Source: Morella rubra (taxonomy: Eukaryota > Streptophyta > Magnoliopsida > Fagales > Myricaceae). Taken from it: a stretch of 64,000 bases of DNA. The position numbers were made by a program, and so were the translations under genes. Position 1 is the first letter of the stretch. Each line of letters starts with the position of its first letter. Positions 1 to 10,698 of this stretch are shown here, one piece after another. The stretch lies in assembly GCA_003952965.2 (NCBI GenBank), contig CM025852.1:12153180-12217179 (forward strand). The letters are read 5' to 3'. The notes beneath the pieces were generated by a model. The model was not told where the DNA came from and searched no databases. It saw only the letters and a program-made list of their open reading frames with translations.

Positions 1-215
1 CTTGCGACATGTATCCAGTTTAGGAATAGAAAAATAGAACTGTGAAACAATGGACTTTTGAGAGAGCAGGGTATAGATCATGGTCATTGGTTTGCCAATC
101 CACCACACAATGAAATTCCCTTCCGTAGGATCTCTCTTTATGCTATCTAACATTAAGTTGTGGCCTTATTTAACTTCCCCAAGATTGCATATTTGAAAAT
201 TAAATGCTTTTTTTA

Positions 216-610
216 CCTGTGTGTCGCCTCCCTTGTGCTCTTTAACTCGCGCGGCCAAAATTAATTTTTCTTAATTGGCTTAAAATATTTTTGAAATATA
301 TTTGCAGAGCGAAAACTAAATAATTATGTTGTTAGGAGTCGCTTCCCTTTTGCTATCCAATTGGAGTGAGCGGAACTTATATAAGTTTTTTTTTCCTACT
401 TGCTCAATGTATATAATTATTTGTACCTGTGTGTTGCTTCCCTTGCGATATCCAACTTGTACGATTGTAACTTATGCAAATTGTTTAATGTGTTGCATCC
501 CTTGCGATCTCCAACTTGCGTGAGCAAAACGTATACAATTATTTTTTTAATGTGTTGCTTCCCTTGCTTCTTTTCTTAATCGTGGCTTCCCTTCCGCTCT
601 CCAATGTAAC
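216..610. repeat. Degenerate minisatellite
   Basis: About five to six imperfect units of roughly 55-65 bp follow one another. Each has a core like GCTTCCCTTGCGATCTCCAA, then a GAGC/AACTTAT-type stretch and a T-rich spacer. Cores are near 224, 340, 434, 492, 558 and 584. Units differ by substitutions and spacer length, so the array is old. No coding potential is evident. Confidence 0.6.
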
Positions 611-1130
611 CTATTTAATTTTTCAACTTTTAGTTTTGGTTAAGTGTAGATTCCATTATGTAACAAAGCATTAGCAAAAAAATATATCCAATAAAACAAA
701 GTGCCGTGTGATTGGCTTAAAAATGTAGTTGCATATTATTTTGTATGAGCTGGGTGATTTTACCATGTGATACCACAATATAGAATGGTTCAACGTTGCG
801 TGATAACCGATAATTGTATGAAGCATATACCCTTTTTTTTTTGTCGAAAATGCATTCGTACAACATTTAAATTCATTGTTCTGAACAAAATTGTTGAGAA
901 GACGCCCGTCAATGTTACTAATGATTATAAAAGATTCTTTTACTTTTGTTTTTATTAAAAGGAGTGAAATAGATGTTAGTGTGTGTTTGAGGTGTTCTGC
1001 CCATTCTGCTGTCTATATTCGAGTCTTGCCCAACATTTTTTCAATCTACTGTAAAAGATATGATAGGCATGGGAAGGCCTTTGCCTTTGGCTATCACTCA
1101 CTTGCTCCTGTTGTGTGAAAGAGTGAACTG

Positions 1131-1345
1131 GTAATAACGACAATAGTTGCGAGGAAGAAAGCAGGAGAGAAACAAGATCAAGAAAGAAGAAGAGGAGGTT
1201 CAAGGGGATTACACGCTATCTGTTCTTCTTATTATAGTTTGTACCACAATAGTTGTGAGGAAGAAAGTAGGAGAGAAAGAAGATCAAGAAAGAAGAAGAG
1301 GAGGTTCAAGGGGATTATATGCTATCTTTTCTTCTTATTATTGTT
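1131..1345. repeat. Tandem duplication, about 106-bp unit
   Basis: Two purine-rich units sit head to tail. CAATAGTTG begins at 1141 and again at 1247, and both units continue through GAGGAAGAAAG, AGATCAAGAAAGAAGAAGAG and GTTCAAGGGGATTA to TTCTTCTTATTAT. The copies differ at a few positions. The two short reading frames across it are products of the repeat and not a gene. Confidence 0.75.
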
Positions 1346-1584
1346 TATAATGGATTTATAGAATAAGTTTTGTTATTTTGGTGTTTATAGGTTCGGTTAC
1401 GAGAAGACGTCACAGGAAATTTGCAAAGGTAAGCTAGTTTCAAAACACCTAATCAAAGGGAACCTTGGTCTTAACTTTTATAAATAATATTGCATGTGAA
1501 AAAATTAATCTCTTGTTAAATATAGTCTCTATTGTAGTTGCATGTGGCAAGCAGTGATACTCTGCACGTGATTAGTAGCGTAAG

Positions 1585-2470
1585 GAACACACCCATACGT
1601 GGCTTACAATTACAAGAATTGTATTGGAGCCATTGATGGGACCCAAGTGAGTGAATGGGCTCCATGAAGATTTCATATTGTATGCAAGAATAGGAAGACA
1701 GACATTGCCCAAAATGTTGTCGTAGGGTGCAATTTTGATATGCTATTGACTTTTGTTTACTCAGGCTGGGAAGGGTCTGCGCACGACTCTCGTGTATTCT
1801 ATGATGCAGCCACCAGGCCCTAAAACAAATTCTCTTTTCCACCGCCTGGTACCTACGAAAAACATTTATTCCCGTTGACAAAAATTTTGTACTTGCTGAT
1901 AATTGAATTCATTATCCAGAGTCTCATATGGCACATGAAGCATATGAAGAATGTGAGTTCCTTTCTTGATTTATGTATAGACGTGCACTATTATTGGGGC
2001 CAAAAAGATATTACGGTTTGACATACATATAATTGTTTAGGTTATTATTAATGCATAATTAAACATAATGCATTGCTTTTATACAAGTACAAAAGGTGAA
2101 CTACGATTGTTTAACTAGTTTATAATTTTTTTTTCGTAGCATGTAATTTTTTTTTCTATAGCACATATTAATTAGGGGCGATGAATGAGGTCACTCCAAA
2201 ATTAAAAAATTAAGGTTGACATTATATTCTCGTGTCTAAGTCGTGGATACTGAATTTCCCATAGCAAGGAGATTTCTACCACCATTAAAAGGAAAGAGTT
2301 ATCATTTGCGCCAATATCGAGGGAATGCCAGGGCTTCAAGAGGGAAGAAGGAGTTATTCAACTACTTGCACTCATCATTGCGTAATATAATTGAAAGGTG
2401 TTTTGGGGTCTGAAAGCTCAATTTCCGTTGTTGAGGGAGATGCTGCGTTACAGTCTCACAAAGCAACAAT
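1585..2470 (+). pseudogene. Broken PIF/Harbinger transposase (DDE_Tnp_4 / ALP1-like)
   Basis: Forward-strand translation shows the hallmarks of the plant PIF/Harbinger DDE nuclease. At 1600-1760 it reads NCIGAIDGTQV, QNVVVGCNFDM and FVYSGWEGSAHDSRV, covering the first catalytic Asp (GAIDGT) and the block containing the second Asp (SAHDSRV). At 2280-2405 it reads KGKSYHLRQYRGNA and SLRNIIERCFGV, the C-terminal block with the third acidic residue (the E of IER). In-frame stops (for example after EWAP and CFGV), a frameshift and an AT-rich interruption at about 1960-2220 show it is dead. A further tail may reach about 2700 (HNYSAEDMIVDGEEQF). The N-terminal part and terminal inverted repeats were not found. 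The antisense open frame at 1516-1881 is a shadow of this sequence. Confidence 0.85.
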
Positions 2471-2710
2471 GCATTGTTATTGCTTACTGTACTTTGAACT
2501 AATATCCACTCACAAAGCAACAATTCATATCCACTCACAAAGCAACAAGGCATCATGTTCCACAATTATTCTGCAGAGGATATGATAGTAGATGGAGAAG
2601 AGCAGTTCGCCCATGACATGACCCAGTTTTGCTTCTCCGAAGATGGGGTACATTCGATGTCTTTCGATCAGGATGGGATGGCCGATGTGATGTGTGCAAA
2701 ACAACATTGA

Positions 2711-3137
2711 TTGGGAGTTTAAAGTTTAAAATGGTCCGCAATAATTGAGAAATTAATTTGAAATGGCAATTCCATATTCCTCCCATCTGTTTGAAAACAA
2801 GGTCACCTGTGTTATCTTTTTGGGTTTGCTTGTCATGTATGGTTACCTTTCAAGTATAAACTCTGTCCTGGTTGGGTACTTGTCTTGATAAAATAGTATA
2901 AAATTTTTGGATTTGCTTATCATGTATGATTACTTGGTTCTTTTGAGAAGACTTAAAGGGAGGGCATTGAGTATGTGTTAAACATTATTACTCATAGCTG
3001 TAAATTGGTTTTCCATTGCATCGTATCTAGTTATTTGATGTGTAAGCTGTATTTGAATTGTGTAATATTTCGTATCTTGTTATTTAATATGTAAGGCGCA
3101 TTTGACTTGTGAAATATTTCGTATCTAGTTATTTAAT
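2711..3137. other. AT-rich intergenic DNA with short repeats
   Basis: No gene is seen. From about 3000 the sequence repeats a unit resembling TTATTTAATGTGTAAGGCGC then ATTTGACTTGTGTAATATTTCGTATC two to three times. The same unit continues on the far side of the inserted LTR (6316-6520), so this is one old tandem array split by that insertion. Confidence 0.5.
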
Positions 3138-3228
3138 GTGTATGTTAGATGTATGCCCTCAAAACCAATCATTTTGGATAATTATGAGATAATTATTGTT
3201 GTTGATTAATCACTTGTATATTATTTTG

Positions 3229-5189
3229 GAGAAATTGGTATTTTAGTCCTTGAGTTTTGGTCACTTTTTCATTTCAATCCTTCACTTTCAAACTTTAAAA
3301 TTTTAGTCCTTTCGGTATTCTCATTTTTACAAAAACATCCTTCTGTCAAGATTCCGTCTCTCTTCTTAACAGCAGCACTTGCCACGTCAGGTTGAAGTCC
3401 ACGTGTCACTTAGCTAAGCAGCTCAGCGCCAACTAACTTGGGTCCATAGCAAACGGCGTCGTCCAAGGGGACATCGTTTTCCTTGGTTGTCTGTGTTTGT
3501 TCCGACGAGGTCTTGTGCTCTATCGGCTTCATTTTCGGCTTGGGTTTCTTCGCCATAGATGAAACATAATTGCAATCTTCTTTCTTTCCCTACAAGATTG
3601 CATTTGGCGCTGAGGAGCTCAGTTGTATCATGAACCCCAAGTGCAAGGTGGAGCAAGGCCTCCCTTTCATCCTCTCTGCATAGCTAAAGCTTGGTGGCTC
3701 CACCATTGTCGTCTCTGACATAGCTGATGGCTCTGCTATCCCGTAAGCCTCTCACTATCTATCTTTTCATACGCGTTTGAATGGTAGACACTCTTCCATG
3801 CATTCTGGTTAATAAGTTGAGTTTATTGGTTTTCCCTGGATCTGTAAAACACAGGGCCAACTGTTTGCACTTGATTATTTTTTTGCTATTTTTGGTCTAA
3901 GTTTTCAGTAGTTAGTAGTTACGTGTTGAAATATACTTGATCTCTCTTGGTTTTGTTAGTGAGTCTCTTGCCTTCTAGTTTTGATACAATTTTGCTCACT
4001 TCATAGGAAACTTTTGGCTCTGTCATATTATTTTCATCGGTTCCTCTATATTCCCTTATTTTCAGATTTAAATGTTGTGATTCTCTCCGGTGAGTCCCTT
4101 TTCTTTGTTGTATTCTTGATATATCTAGTTGAATGCATGGTTATGTTTTCACCCCTTTGCTTTTGGTCTTGCCTTTACTTATCGTTTTGTTTTCTTCTCC
4201 ATTTGAAATATACTGTATACACTTCCCTTTTAGTTTTGTGATCTTTCCAGAGTTTTTTTTCGTGTGACTTTCCAGTTGCTTGTTTAATGTTCTTTTTGCT
4301 AAACATGTAGAGATAAATGCCATAATAAGTATTTTTTATTTAGGTTGGAGACAAACTTTAGAGAAGCTTTGATCGTTTGTTTGTTTGCAAAAGTTTTTTA
4401 ATTTGTGAATTTCTATTTAAAATCATCTCTGATCGTTTGTTTGTCAGCGAGGGTCCGCTGCCGTCCCCGCGGACTCCTTCTGAATGTTGTAGTCAGCCAC
4501 GAATAGCAAGGTTGAAGTTTTGGAGCCTGTACTAAAAGAAGCCCTGAATTTAGTATGAGAAACAGAGTGCTTTTACTTTTGGATTTTCTGTTTTTTATGC
4601 TTTTATTCTTTCTTTTTTTATTTGAGATATTTTTTTTTGGCTCTTTTCCTCTATGGATTTTGGTTTCCATTGGATCTGTGATGAACTTGAACTCTATTTC
4701 AGTGGTTTTTGTTGTTGGGCTATGTTTTTGGTTTCTGGGTTTCTTATGAATCGGTAATTCGTATATTTTTTTGGGGTTTCGGTATTTTTCTTTCAGTGAA
4801 TGATTTTATGGTGTTGTATCTTAGTTCGTAATAGAATTTTTACTCTTATTGTAGGAGAACGTACCAATTGAAGAGGTTTTTCAGACGTTGAAGTGCAATA
4901 AAGATGGTCCTACAACACAGGCTGCTCTAGAGAGGAAGAAGAAGCACAGGGTGGCAAAGAGGATGAGAGCAAACCGAAAGCTAAGTTGGCATTGACATGT
5001 CTTAGGTAAGTGATACGTGGACCTCAGGCTGATGTGGCAAGTGCTGCCGTTAAGAAGAAAGACAGAATCTTGACGGAAGGGTGTTTTTGTAAAACTGAGA
5101 ATACTGAAGGACTAAAATTTTAAAGTTTGAAAGTGAAGGACTGAAATGAAAAAGTGACCAAAACCCAAGGACTAAAATACCAATTTCTC
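3229..5189. mobile_element. Pack-MULE-like element with about 190-bp TIRs
   Basis: A long inverted repeat bounds the segment. The left arm 3229-3420 begins GAGAAATTGGTATTTTAGTC and the right arm 5005-5189 is its reverse complement with few mismatches. Shared blocks include GGTCACTTTTTCATTTCA, the AGATTCTGTC/AAGATTCCGTC region and a GGTCCACGTATCACTT-like inner end. The flanks TTATTTTG (3221-3228) and TTGTTTTG (5190-5197) agree at 7 of 8 positions, compatible with a MULE target duplication. No transposase is seen inside. The interior holds gene fragments with introns (H+-ATPase at 4499-4993, and an unidentified piece near 3480-3745 ending at a CCGTAAG donor-like site), which is the definition of a Pack-MULE. 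Confidence 0.8.
4499..4993 (+). pseudogene. Captured plasma-membrane H+-ATPase N-terminal fragment
   Basis: Exon piece 1 (about 4499-4552) reads KVEVLEPVLKEALNL and stops at a GTATGA donor. After a T-rich intron of about 302 bp ending in TTGTAG, exon piece 2 (from 4855) reads ENVPIEEVFQTLKCNKDG and TTQAALER. Joined, this matches the cytosolic N-terminus of plant P3A H+-ATPases (AHA family), which has VLKEAVDLENIPIEEVF followed by a Cys-containing stretch and an AAEER motif. The family's conserved intron position is preserved. After AALER the frame becomes a basic stretch (KKKHRVAKRMRANRKLSW, stop) unlike the ATPase, so the fragment ends there or is joined to another source. None of the membrane or catalytic domains is present. 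It cannot encode a pump. Confidence 0.75.
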
Positions 5190-6315
5190 TTGTTTTGGGT
5201 ACATACAATGACATAGATGTCATATTGTTGAGCAACATTGTAGAAAAGTTAGGCCAATGATTAATGAATTGGAGGCGGAGTGTATGACTTTTCAGATCCT
5301 TGTTGACTCACTTTGTTCTAGACCGAGATACACGATAATGTATAAATAGGTTTATACTCGTTGTGCCTCTATAAGATAGAATGATAGACCCCATCACTGG
5401 GGTGGTGACTTTAAGCAGACGTGTGAGAGTAATTTTAAGAGTACATGCACTGAACCAGATCAAATATGAATACCTTTTGGAAATGATCACTGATGTAGAG
5501 AATGATATTTAACACAATTAGCTTCTATTGTCTTAGACCTGAGAGGTTATGTAGGTTTGCTTGTTATATGCTTGTGCTTTGACTGAGTCATTTGTGATGA
5601 TCTTTCTAGATCAAATATTCCAGATAATATTGGGCCTTGTGCATAGTAAGTGAATTTGTATAATTGCTCAATACAAGGAATCCACCAGTCTCTTGATGAG
5701 CAATATATTCATTATGCCTGTATATTGTTGGACTCAAAATAAAAATGCTGCGCAGCTAATTTTGTGAAAAATGTTTTCACAATTTTGTGAAATTTTTTTT
5801 GCAACCTTTTGGGAGTCCAACTAGGTACAGACTGAGAATTAAGAATTATATGAACTAGGGACTTAATCAGTGATATTATTTCGTTCCTATTAACTTATGT
5901 GAAATATAGTTTGGTAAAAGGATAAATAAGCATATAATTGTTAGCAAAAGGGATATTATAAAAACAATCTCATATCTCGGGGGTCAATTGTAATATGTTA
6001 ATAGACATGATCACAATTTGTAGAAGCCATAAATTCGGATTACAGAATATAAGGGAGTTTAATGAAAAAGAGTTTTTCATGATGATCCTACGGCCGAGAT
6101 TTGAGATCCCTAAAGATCTCACGCATAAGCACAGTTGAAGTTTTGAGCCAGCCATTATAAATAGCTCAAAAGCTCATTTAAGAAGGTTAGAAATTTTCAC
6201 GTGAGACTTTCTCTCTCTCTCTAAACTCTCTAAAAAAATTGTGTGCGTGGATATGAAGGAGGCAGAACTCTTGGGCTGCTTTGATTCAACGATCTTTCTC
6301 CCTGTGATCTTTTCT

Positions 6316-6950
6316 GCGTATTTGACTTGTGTAATATTTCGTTGGCTTTTTTAATTTGTAAGGTGCATCATACTTGGTTTCAAGTTATTATTTAAGTTGT
6401 AAGGTGTATTTGATTTGTTTAAAATTTATTTGGCGTGTTTAATTTGTAAGACGCATGGTATTTGGTAAGATGTATTTCTAACTGTTTTATATTTTGTTGA
6501 CTTGTTTAAATTGTAGGGCGAATGTCTCGATGGACAACGAGGGTTGTATGTCCTTCTCAACCAAAGGGATATATTTACTATACCATCATTTTTTTTTTTG
6601 GGGTTTAGGCAATCCAAATTTGGCAAAGAAGCACTTGTGTAACTGAACGCATCAAAGAAGCATTTGTGGATGCCGACCTTAAGGTGGTCAGCCCAGTCCT
6701 CACAGAAAATTAGCATGCGCCCATAAGTAGTTAGCCCAGTCCGCAAGGAATTTTTTATTTTACCTCAAAAGTAAAATGCCAATGAGACAAGCAACAAGAC
6801 AAGAGTGAAAGTAACAATTTAGAGAGCAAAAGGGAAGCAAAGGTTATAAAAAAATCACTCTCGTGACGTTGAGAGCAGCGAAACATTAACAGAAAAAATT
6901 CACAACAAATAAACCTTGGTTTGCACGAGTTGCAAGATGCAAGGGAATTG
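6316..6950. other. Tandem-repeat flank and unassigned DNA
   Basis: Bases 6316-6520 continue the short array (TTTGTAAGGTGCAT, GACTTGTGTAATATTTCGTT units) interrupted by the solo LTR. Bases 6521-6950 have a minus-strand open frame of 106 codons (6426-6746) with no recognisable domain, and the repeated words GTCAGCCCAGTCC and TTAGCCCAGTCC. No gene is called. Confidence 0.4.
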
Positions 6951-8008
6951 TGACAAGACCCCCACTAAAGACTAACTCAACCCACTCAACCGAGGTTAAT
7001 GCGCACCTCTGACATGCCAATGAGATGTCTTGACCCAAGCCATGGCCCATCTAGCAACACATTAGCATGCCTCATGGCATTGCTAGCGCCAGAGAGTGTC
7101 CAACTAGGCCACACGCCTCGGCAAGGCCTAGGAAAGGCTAATGAGGAGATGATGAAGGTTGACTCAGGAAGAGTCAAGGTTCACTTTGCCAGTACCACCA
7201 CATGGCCTTTAGCCACGGTGGTGCCAGAAGAAGTGCATGGAGAGATTGTCTCAGGAGGTTCCTCGTGACAGAATGGAGGAGATCGGTAGCACCACCACAC
7301 GACCACCGGAAGCGGCGGACGCATGTTGGAGCACATGGAGGAGCAAGCTCAAAAGAATCAGCATGTCACAAGGAACACTTTGGTGTCACCACCCCACAAG
7401 GTGGTGGAGCGGCGACACGGCGGCCACCACCAGGGGCAATCAAATGGCATATAGGGTCACCCATCCCTATATGGCCGAATCTCCAAATTAATGGGAAGTT
7501 ATCTTTATTGCTTTGGAGTCAAAACATTACCATATTGGTTTGAGTCAATTGAAGAAATAATCTTGTTTCTATTTTTTGCTTAGGTGGCATTTGACATTTA
7601 CTCCATATGGCTGGTCACATTAGGTCAAATGAGGACAAATAAATTTTTGATTGATTGGCTCCTATTTAGGCAAGTTTTGGCTACCAAGAAAGATCTTTCA
7701 AGATATTTCCTTTTGGCCTTTGCTTGATCTTAGAAGATCTCAGAAGATTTGATTTTTTGTGGCAATCAAGCCTTTTCTCTATACAAGGAAAGGCCTTGCT
7801 GCCCAAGCCCATGGAGGTACTATATATACCCCTCCATGGCACCATTGTAAGGCATCCATTGAATAGAGTCTCCAAAAGAGCTTTTGGCCTCAGTGCCTTT
7901 TCTACGGTGCAGGCCAAACCCTGGCACCAGGTGAAGGCCGAACCCTGTCACCTTTGGGCTAGCATGGATGAGTGAATAGAAGATACCTTGAGGATGATGA
8001 TTTTGACA
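6951..8008 (+). repeat. 5' LTR of gypsy gag-pro element
   Basis: The LTR starts TGACAAGACCCCCACTAAAG and matches 9624 onward over about 740 bp. Shared blocks include GAGCAAGCTCAAAAGAATCA, the GTCACAAGGAACACTTTGGT run and GGAGTCAAAACATTACCATA. A TATATATACCCCTCCATGGC segment at about 7811 could serve as its promoter. The likely end is ATTTTGACA at 8008, directly ahead of gag. Short frames inside (for example 6999-7268 and 7202-7543) recur in both LTRs and are not genes. Confidence 0.8.
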
Positions 8009-8009
8009 A

Positions 8010-8876
8010 TTGAAAAGTCCTGGTGGATACAACCCAAGGCTCGCAAAGCCAAAGGTTGAGTTTCCTGGGTTTAACAGAGGAGATCCCCATGAGTGGCAAG
8101 ACAAAGTTACTCATTATTTCGTGATCTATGAGATTCTAAGAGGTGAGCGAGTAGCCATTGCAAGCTTTTTCCTTGAAGGAATAGTAAGTACGTGGTGGAG
8201 GTGGTTAAAGGCTTAGTACGAGAAAGATGGGTGACGGCTTGGCTGGACAGCTTTTGTAAAAGAATTCTTGCAGAACTTTGGGCCATCAACAGTGGTCAAC
8301 CATTATGGCCAACTGGCTAAGATCAAGCAAGATGGAAAGGTCCAAGCCTATATCAAGGAATTCAGGCAGCTATAAACACTTGTCTAGGTATGGTCCAAGG
8401 AAGTACTCCTGGGAACATTCATCGATGGATTGAAACCTTGGCTCGCCAAGGAACTGAGCTTAAGCAACCTACACATCTGTAAGAGGCCATGAGAATGGTA
8501 GAAGTGTTGGGAGAAGCGTATAAGCAGGAGAAGGCCCAGGAAAAATCACAGGTTGCCAGCAAACCAGTGCTGGCAATAGTCCCGTGGAAGGGCAAGGGAG
8601 TTATGGGTGAGAATCCGAAGCCAAAGATATTAGAAGTGAAGAAGCTCACTTGGGAGGAAATAGACAACTACATCGAGAAAGGAATATGCTTTCGATGTAG
8701 TGATAAGTGGTCAAAGGAGCACAAGTGTGGCGCAGCCAAGTTGTTCATATTGGAGGAAGATTTCAATAAGGACTTCGTGGAGGACAAAAATGAGCTTGAG
8801 GAGGAACAAGAAGTGACAAGTGATGAAGACGAGCTTAGCCTCAACATTATGAGAGGAAAAAAAGGGAATCTATATT
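8010..8876 (+). pseudogene. Gypsy gag remnant with zinc knuckle
   Basis: Reading from 8010 gives KPKVEFPGFNRGDPHEW, then SFFLEGIVSTWWRWLKA, GWTAFVKEFLQNFGPST and GTFIDGLKPWLAKELSL. These are the retrotransposon-gag blocks in their usual order, interrupted by stops (after LKA and RQL) and a frameshift near 8480. The second part, 8489-8876, is open and contains CFRCSDKWSKEHKC, a CX2C...HXC-type nucleic-acid-binding knuckle seen in gypsy gag, followed by an acidic tail (DEDELSLN). Gag would form the particle that packages element RNA. The breaks mean no full protein can be made. Confidence 0.85.
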
Positions 8877-8879
8877 GAT

Positions 8880-9365
8880 GCAGATGGAGGCAAAGATTAG
8901 CAACGAAAAGGTATCTCTTGTGATGGATAGTGGGGCTTCCCACAACTTGCTTCCTACAACTTTATCAATTTTGAGATATTTGTTAATCTTGATCTAAAGG
9001 GGGAGGGATTTGGACCTTCAATAATAAGGATCCCTAATAAGAGACACCTGAATTGTCACTGGTGGATATGGGGAGTTAGCATGGAGGTTTAGGGACGAAC
9101 TATAGTGGCTGACTTACATGTGTTGGACATGTATGACATTGAGATTGTCCTAGGAAGTGTATGGTTATGAAGTATAGTCAAAGTGAGCATGGATTATGAA
9201 TCCATGGTTATACATTTCCAGATCAACCATGTGAAGTACGAATGGGCAGCCTATGCACCAATAGAAGACAAAAAGAAAACGGGCCCCAAAAGGCCGGGAG
9301 AGGCTAAGGTGCTAAGGAAGAAAGAAGGACCATCACAAGAAGAAGAAGGAGAAGAAAAAGGTTAA
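8880..9365 (+). pseudogene. Gypsy aspartic protease remnant
   Basis: Continuing after gag, the frame reads KISNEKVSLVMDSGASHN, with the DSGAS active-site motif of retroelement aspartic proteases. At about 9120 it gives DIEIVLGSVWL, the family's second conserved block. Stops at about 8993 and 9168 break it. The open stretch 9183-9365 (YESMVIHFQINHVKYEW, then a Lys/Glu-rich tail) corresponds to the linker before reverse transcriptase, which is missing. At about 9560-9620 the phrase SLNPTFEVKGNLQGRGNEE resembles the last residues of gypsy pol, placing the deletion junction between about 9370 and 9550. Confidence 0.75.
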
Positions 9366-9623
9366 GGGCCCAAACTCTTAAGCTTGGAAAGCAAGTAGAG
9401 GCACATTATCAATCTTAGCTGAAGGGATTCTTAAGAAAGCCTTTGGTGTAACAGTCTAGACTACGAATGTGACACTCAGTACTTAGATGCGTCAATTTGC
9501 AACCATGTGTGAAGCGTGGGCTAATCAACGGATAAAGGCTCAAGCATATGAAGTTTTCAGAGTTGAGTGGGTGAGTTTAAATCCTACCTTTGAGGTCAAG
9601 GGTAATCTTCAAGGAAGGGGGAA

Positions 9624-10361
9624 TGAAGAGACCCCCACTAAAGACCTAACTCAACCGAGTTTAACACGCACCTCTGACACACCCATGAGATGCCATGGCC
9701 CATTCAGCAGTGCATTGGCATGCCCCATGGCATTGCCAGCTCCAGAGAGTGCCTAACTAGGCCACATGACTTAGGAGGAGTTGAGGTTCACTTTGCCAGC
9801 AACACTACATGGCCTCCAGCCACGACTGTGCCAGAAGAAGTGAATTAGGAGATTGTCTCAGGAGGTTCTCGAGATGAAATGGAGGAGATCGGTAGCACCA
9901 CCACTCTACCACCGGAAGAGCTGGCGCATGGCGGAGCACATGAAGGAGCAAGCTCAAAAGAATCAGCATGTCACAAGGAACACTTTGGTGTCACCACCTC
10001 ACAAGGTGGTGGGCGGCGGCAGTGGCGGCCACCATCGACGGTAATCATTTGCCATATAAGGTCACCCATCCCTATATGGAAGCATCCCCCAATTAATGGG
10101 ATGTTATCTTTATTGCTTTGGAGTCAAAACATTACCATATTGGTTTGAGTTAATTAAGGAAACAATGTCCTATTTCAGGAAGATTGATCCGTGATTGATA
10201 TTAAGAGATTTGGGCTTAGGTGGCATTTGACATTTGCTCCAAATATGGAAGCATATGGCCGACCACATTATAGTCAAATAAGGGCAAAGAAATCTTTGAT
10301 TGATTGGCTCCTAATTAGGCAAGTTTTGCCACCAAGGAAGATTCTTTCAAGATCTTTCCCA
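9624..10361 (+). repeat. 3' LTR of gypsy gag-pro element (truncated)
   Basis: It begins TGAAGAGACCCCCACTAAAG right after the polypurine tract and aligns with 6951-7705, with many substitutions and several small gaps. Homology ends near 10361, where CCCACGTGTACTCACAAG replaces the LTR. The divergence between the LTRs is substantial, so the insertion is not recent. Confidence 0.8.
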
Positions 10362-10690
10362 CGTGTACTCACAAGTTGCACTTGTTAGGGAATTGGGCAT
10401 TGGTTAGGGGCCTAGGCCGGGGACCCTATCAAATTGACAAGCGACGTTAACTTTGTTTCAAGTGCACCTCGAAAGGGAATTGCCTGGCTAGCCATACAAG
10501 TGCACCTCGGTAACGGACGTTATTGGAATTGATAGGCGGCGTTAAATTTATTTCAATTTAGGACCCAGAGACGAAGCTCAAACCTATGTGGACTTGGTAT
10601 CTAAACAGTTAAATGAAACTAAATCACAAACCGAAACTAAAACCCAAACCCAGACCTGTTCCCAAACATAGCCTAAGTTATATTTCACAA
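10362..10690. other. Unassigned DNA
   Basis: No gene is seen. Two similar phrases occur, AATTGACAAGCGACGTTAAC (about 10432) and AATTGATAGGCGGCGTTAAA (about 10528), with GTGCACCTCG twice between them, suggesting a small internal duplication. Confidence 0.4.
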
Positions 10691-10698
10691 GACATAAT

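Larger units (their letters stand above)
3143..6315 (+). mobile_element. Solo copia-type LTR (family F) with nested MULE
   Basis: The left end TGTTAGATGTATGCCCTCAA is typical of a widespread plant copia LTR family. The right end is CTTTTCT, where CTTTTCA would be expected. The flanks form a 5-bp target duplication, GTGTA (3138-3142) and GCGTA (6316-6320), with one mismatch. Without the MULE insertion the LTR would be about 1.2 kb. No internal retroelement region or partner LTR is present, so it is best read as a solo LTR. The flanking DNA on both sides is the same short tandem array. Confidence 0.7.
6951..10361 (+). mobile_element. Gypsy-type LTR element, gag-protease only, 3' LTR truncated
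   Basis: Two direct repeats bound the element: 5' LTR 6951-8008 and 3' LTR 9624-10361. Between them lie gag and protease remnants and a short piece resembling the end of pol, with no reverse transcriptase, RNase H or integrase core. A polypurine tract, AAGGAAGGGGGAA (9611-9623), precedes the 3' LTR. The 3' LTR loses similarity at about 10361, where the 5' copy continues for another 300 bp, so a later event cut it. The element is therefore a deletion derivative of a Ty3/gypsy element. Confidence 0.85.

Noticed and set aside
1516-1881. 121-codon minus-strand open frame
   Set aside because: It is antisense to the recognisable Harbinger transposase remnant and has no domain of its own.
7202-7543. 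113-codon open frame
   Set aside because: It is in the 5' LTR and recurs in damaged form in the 3' LTR (9879-10148). The positions are repeat sequence, not a gene.
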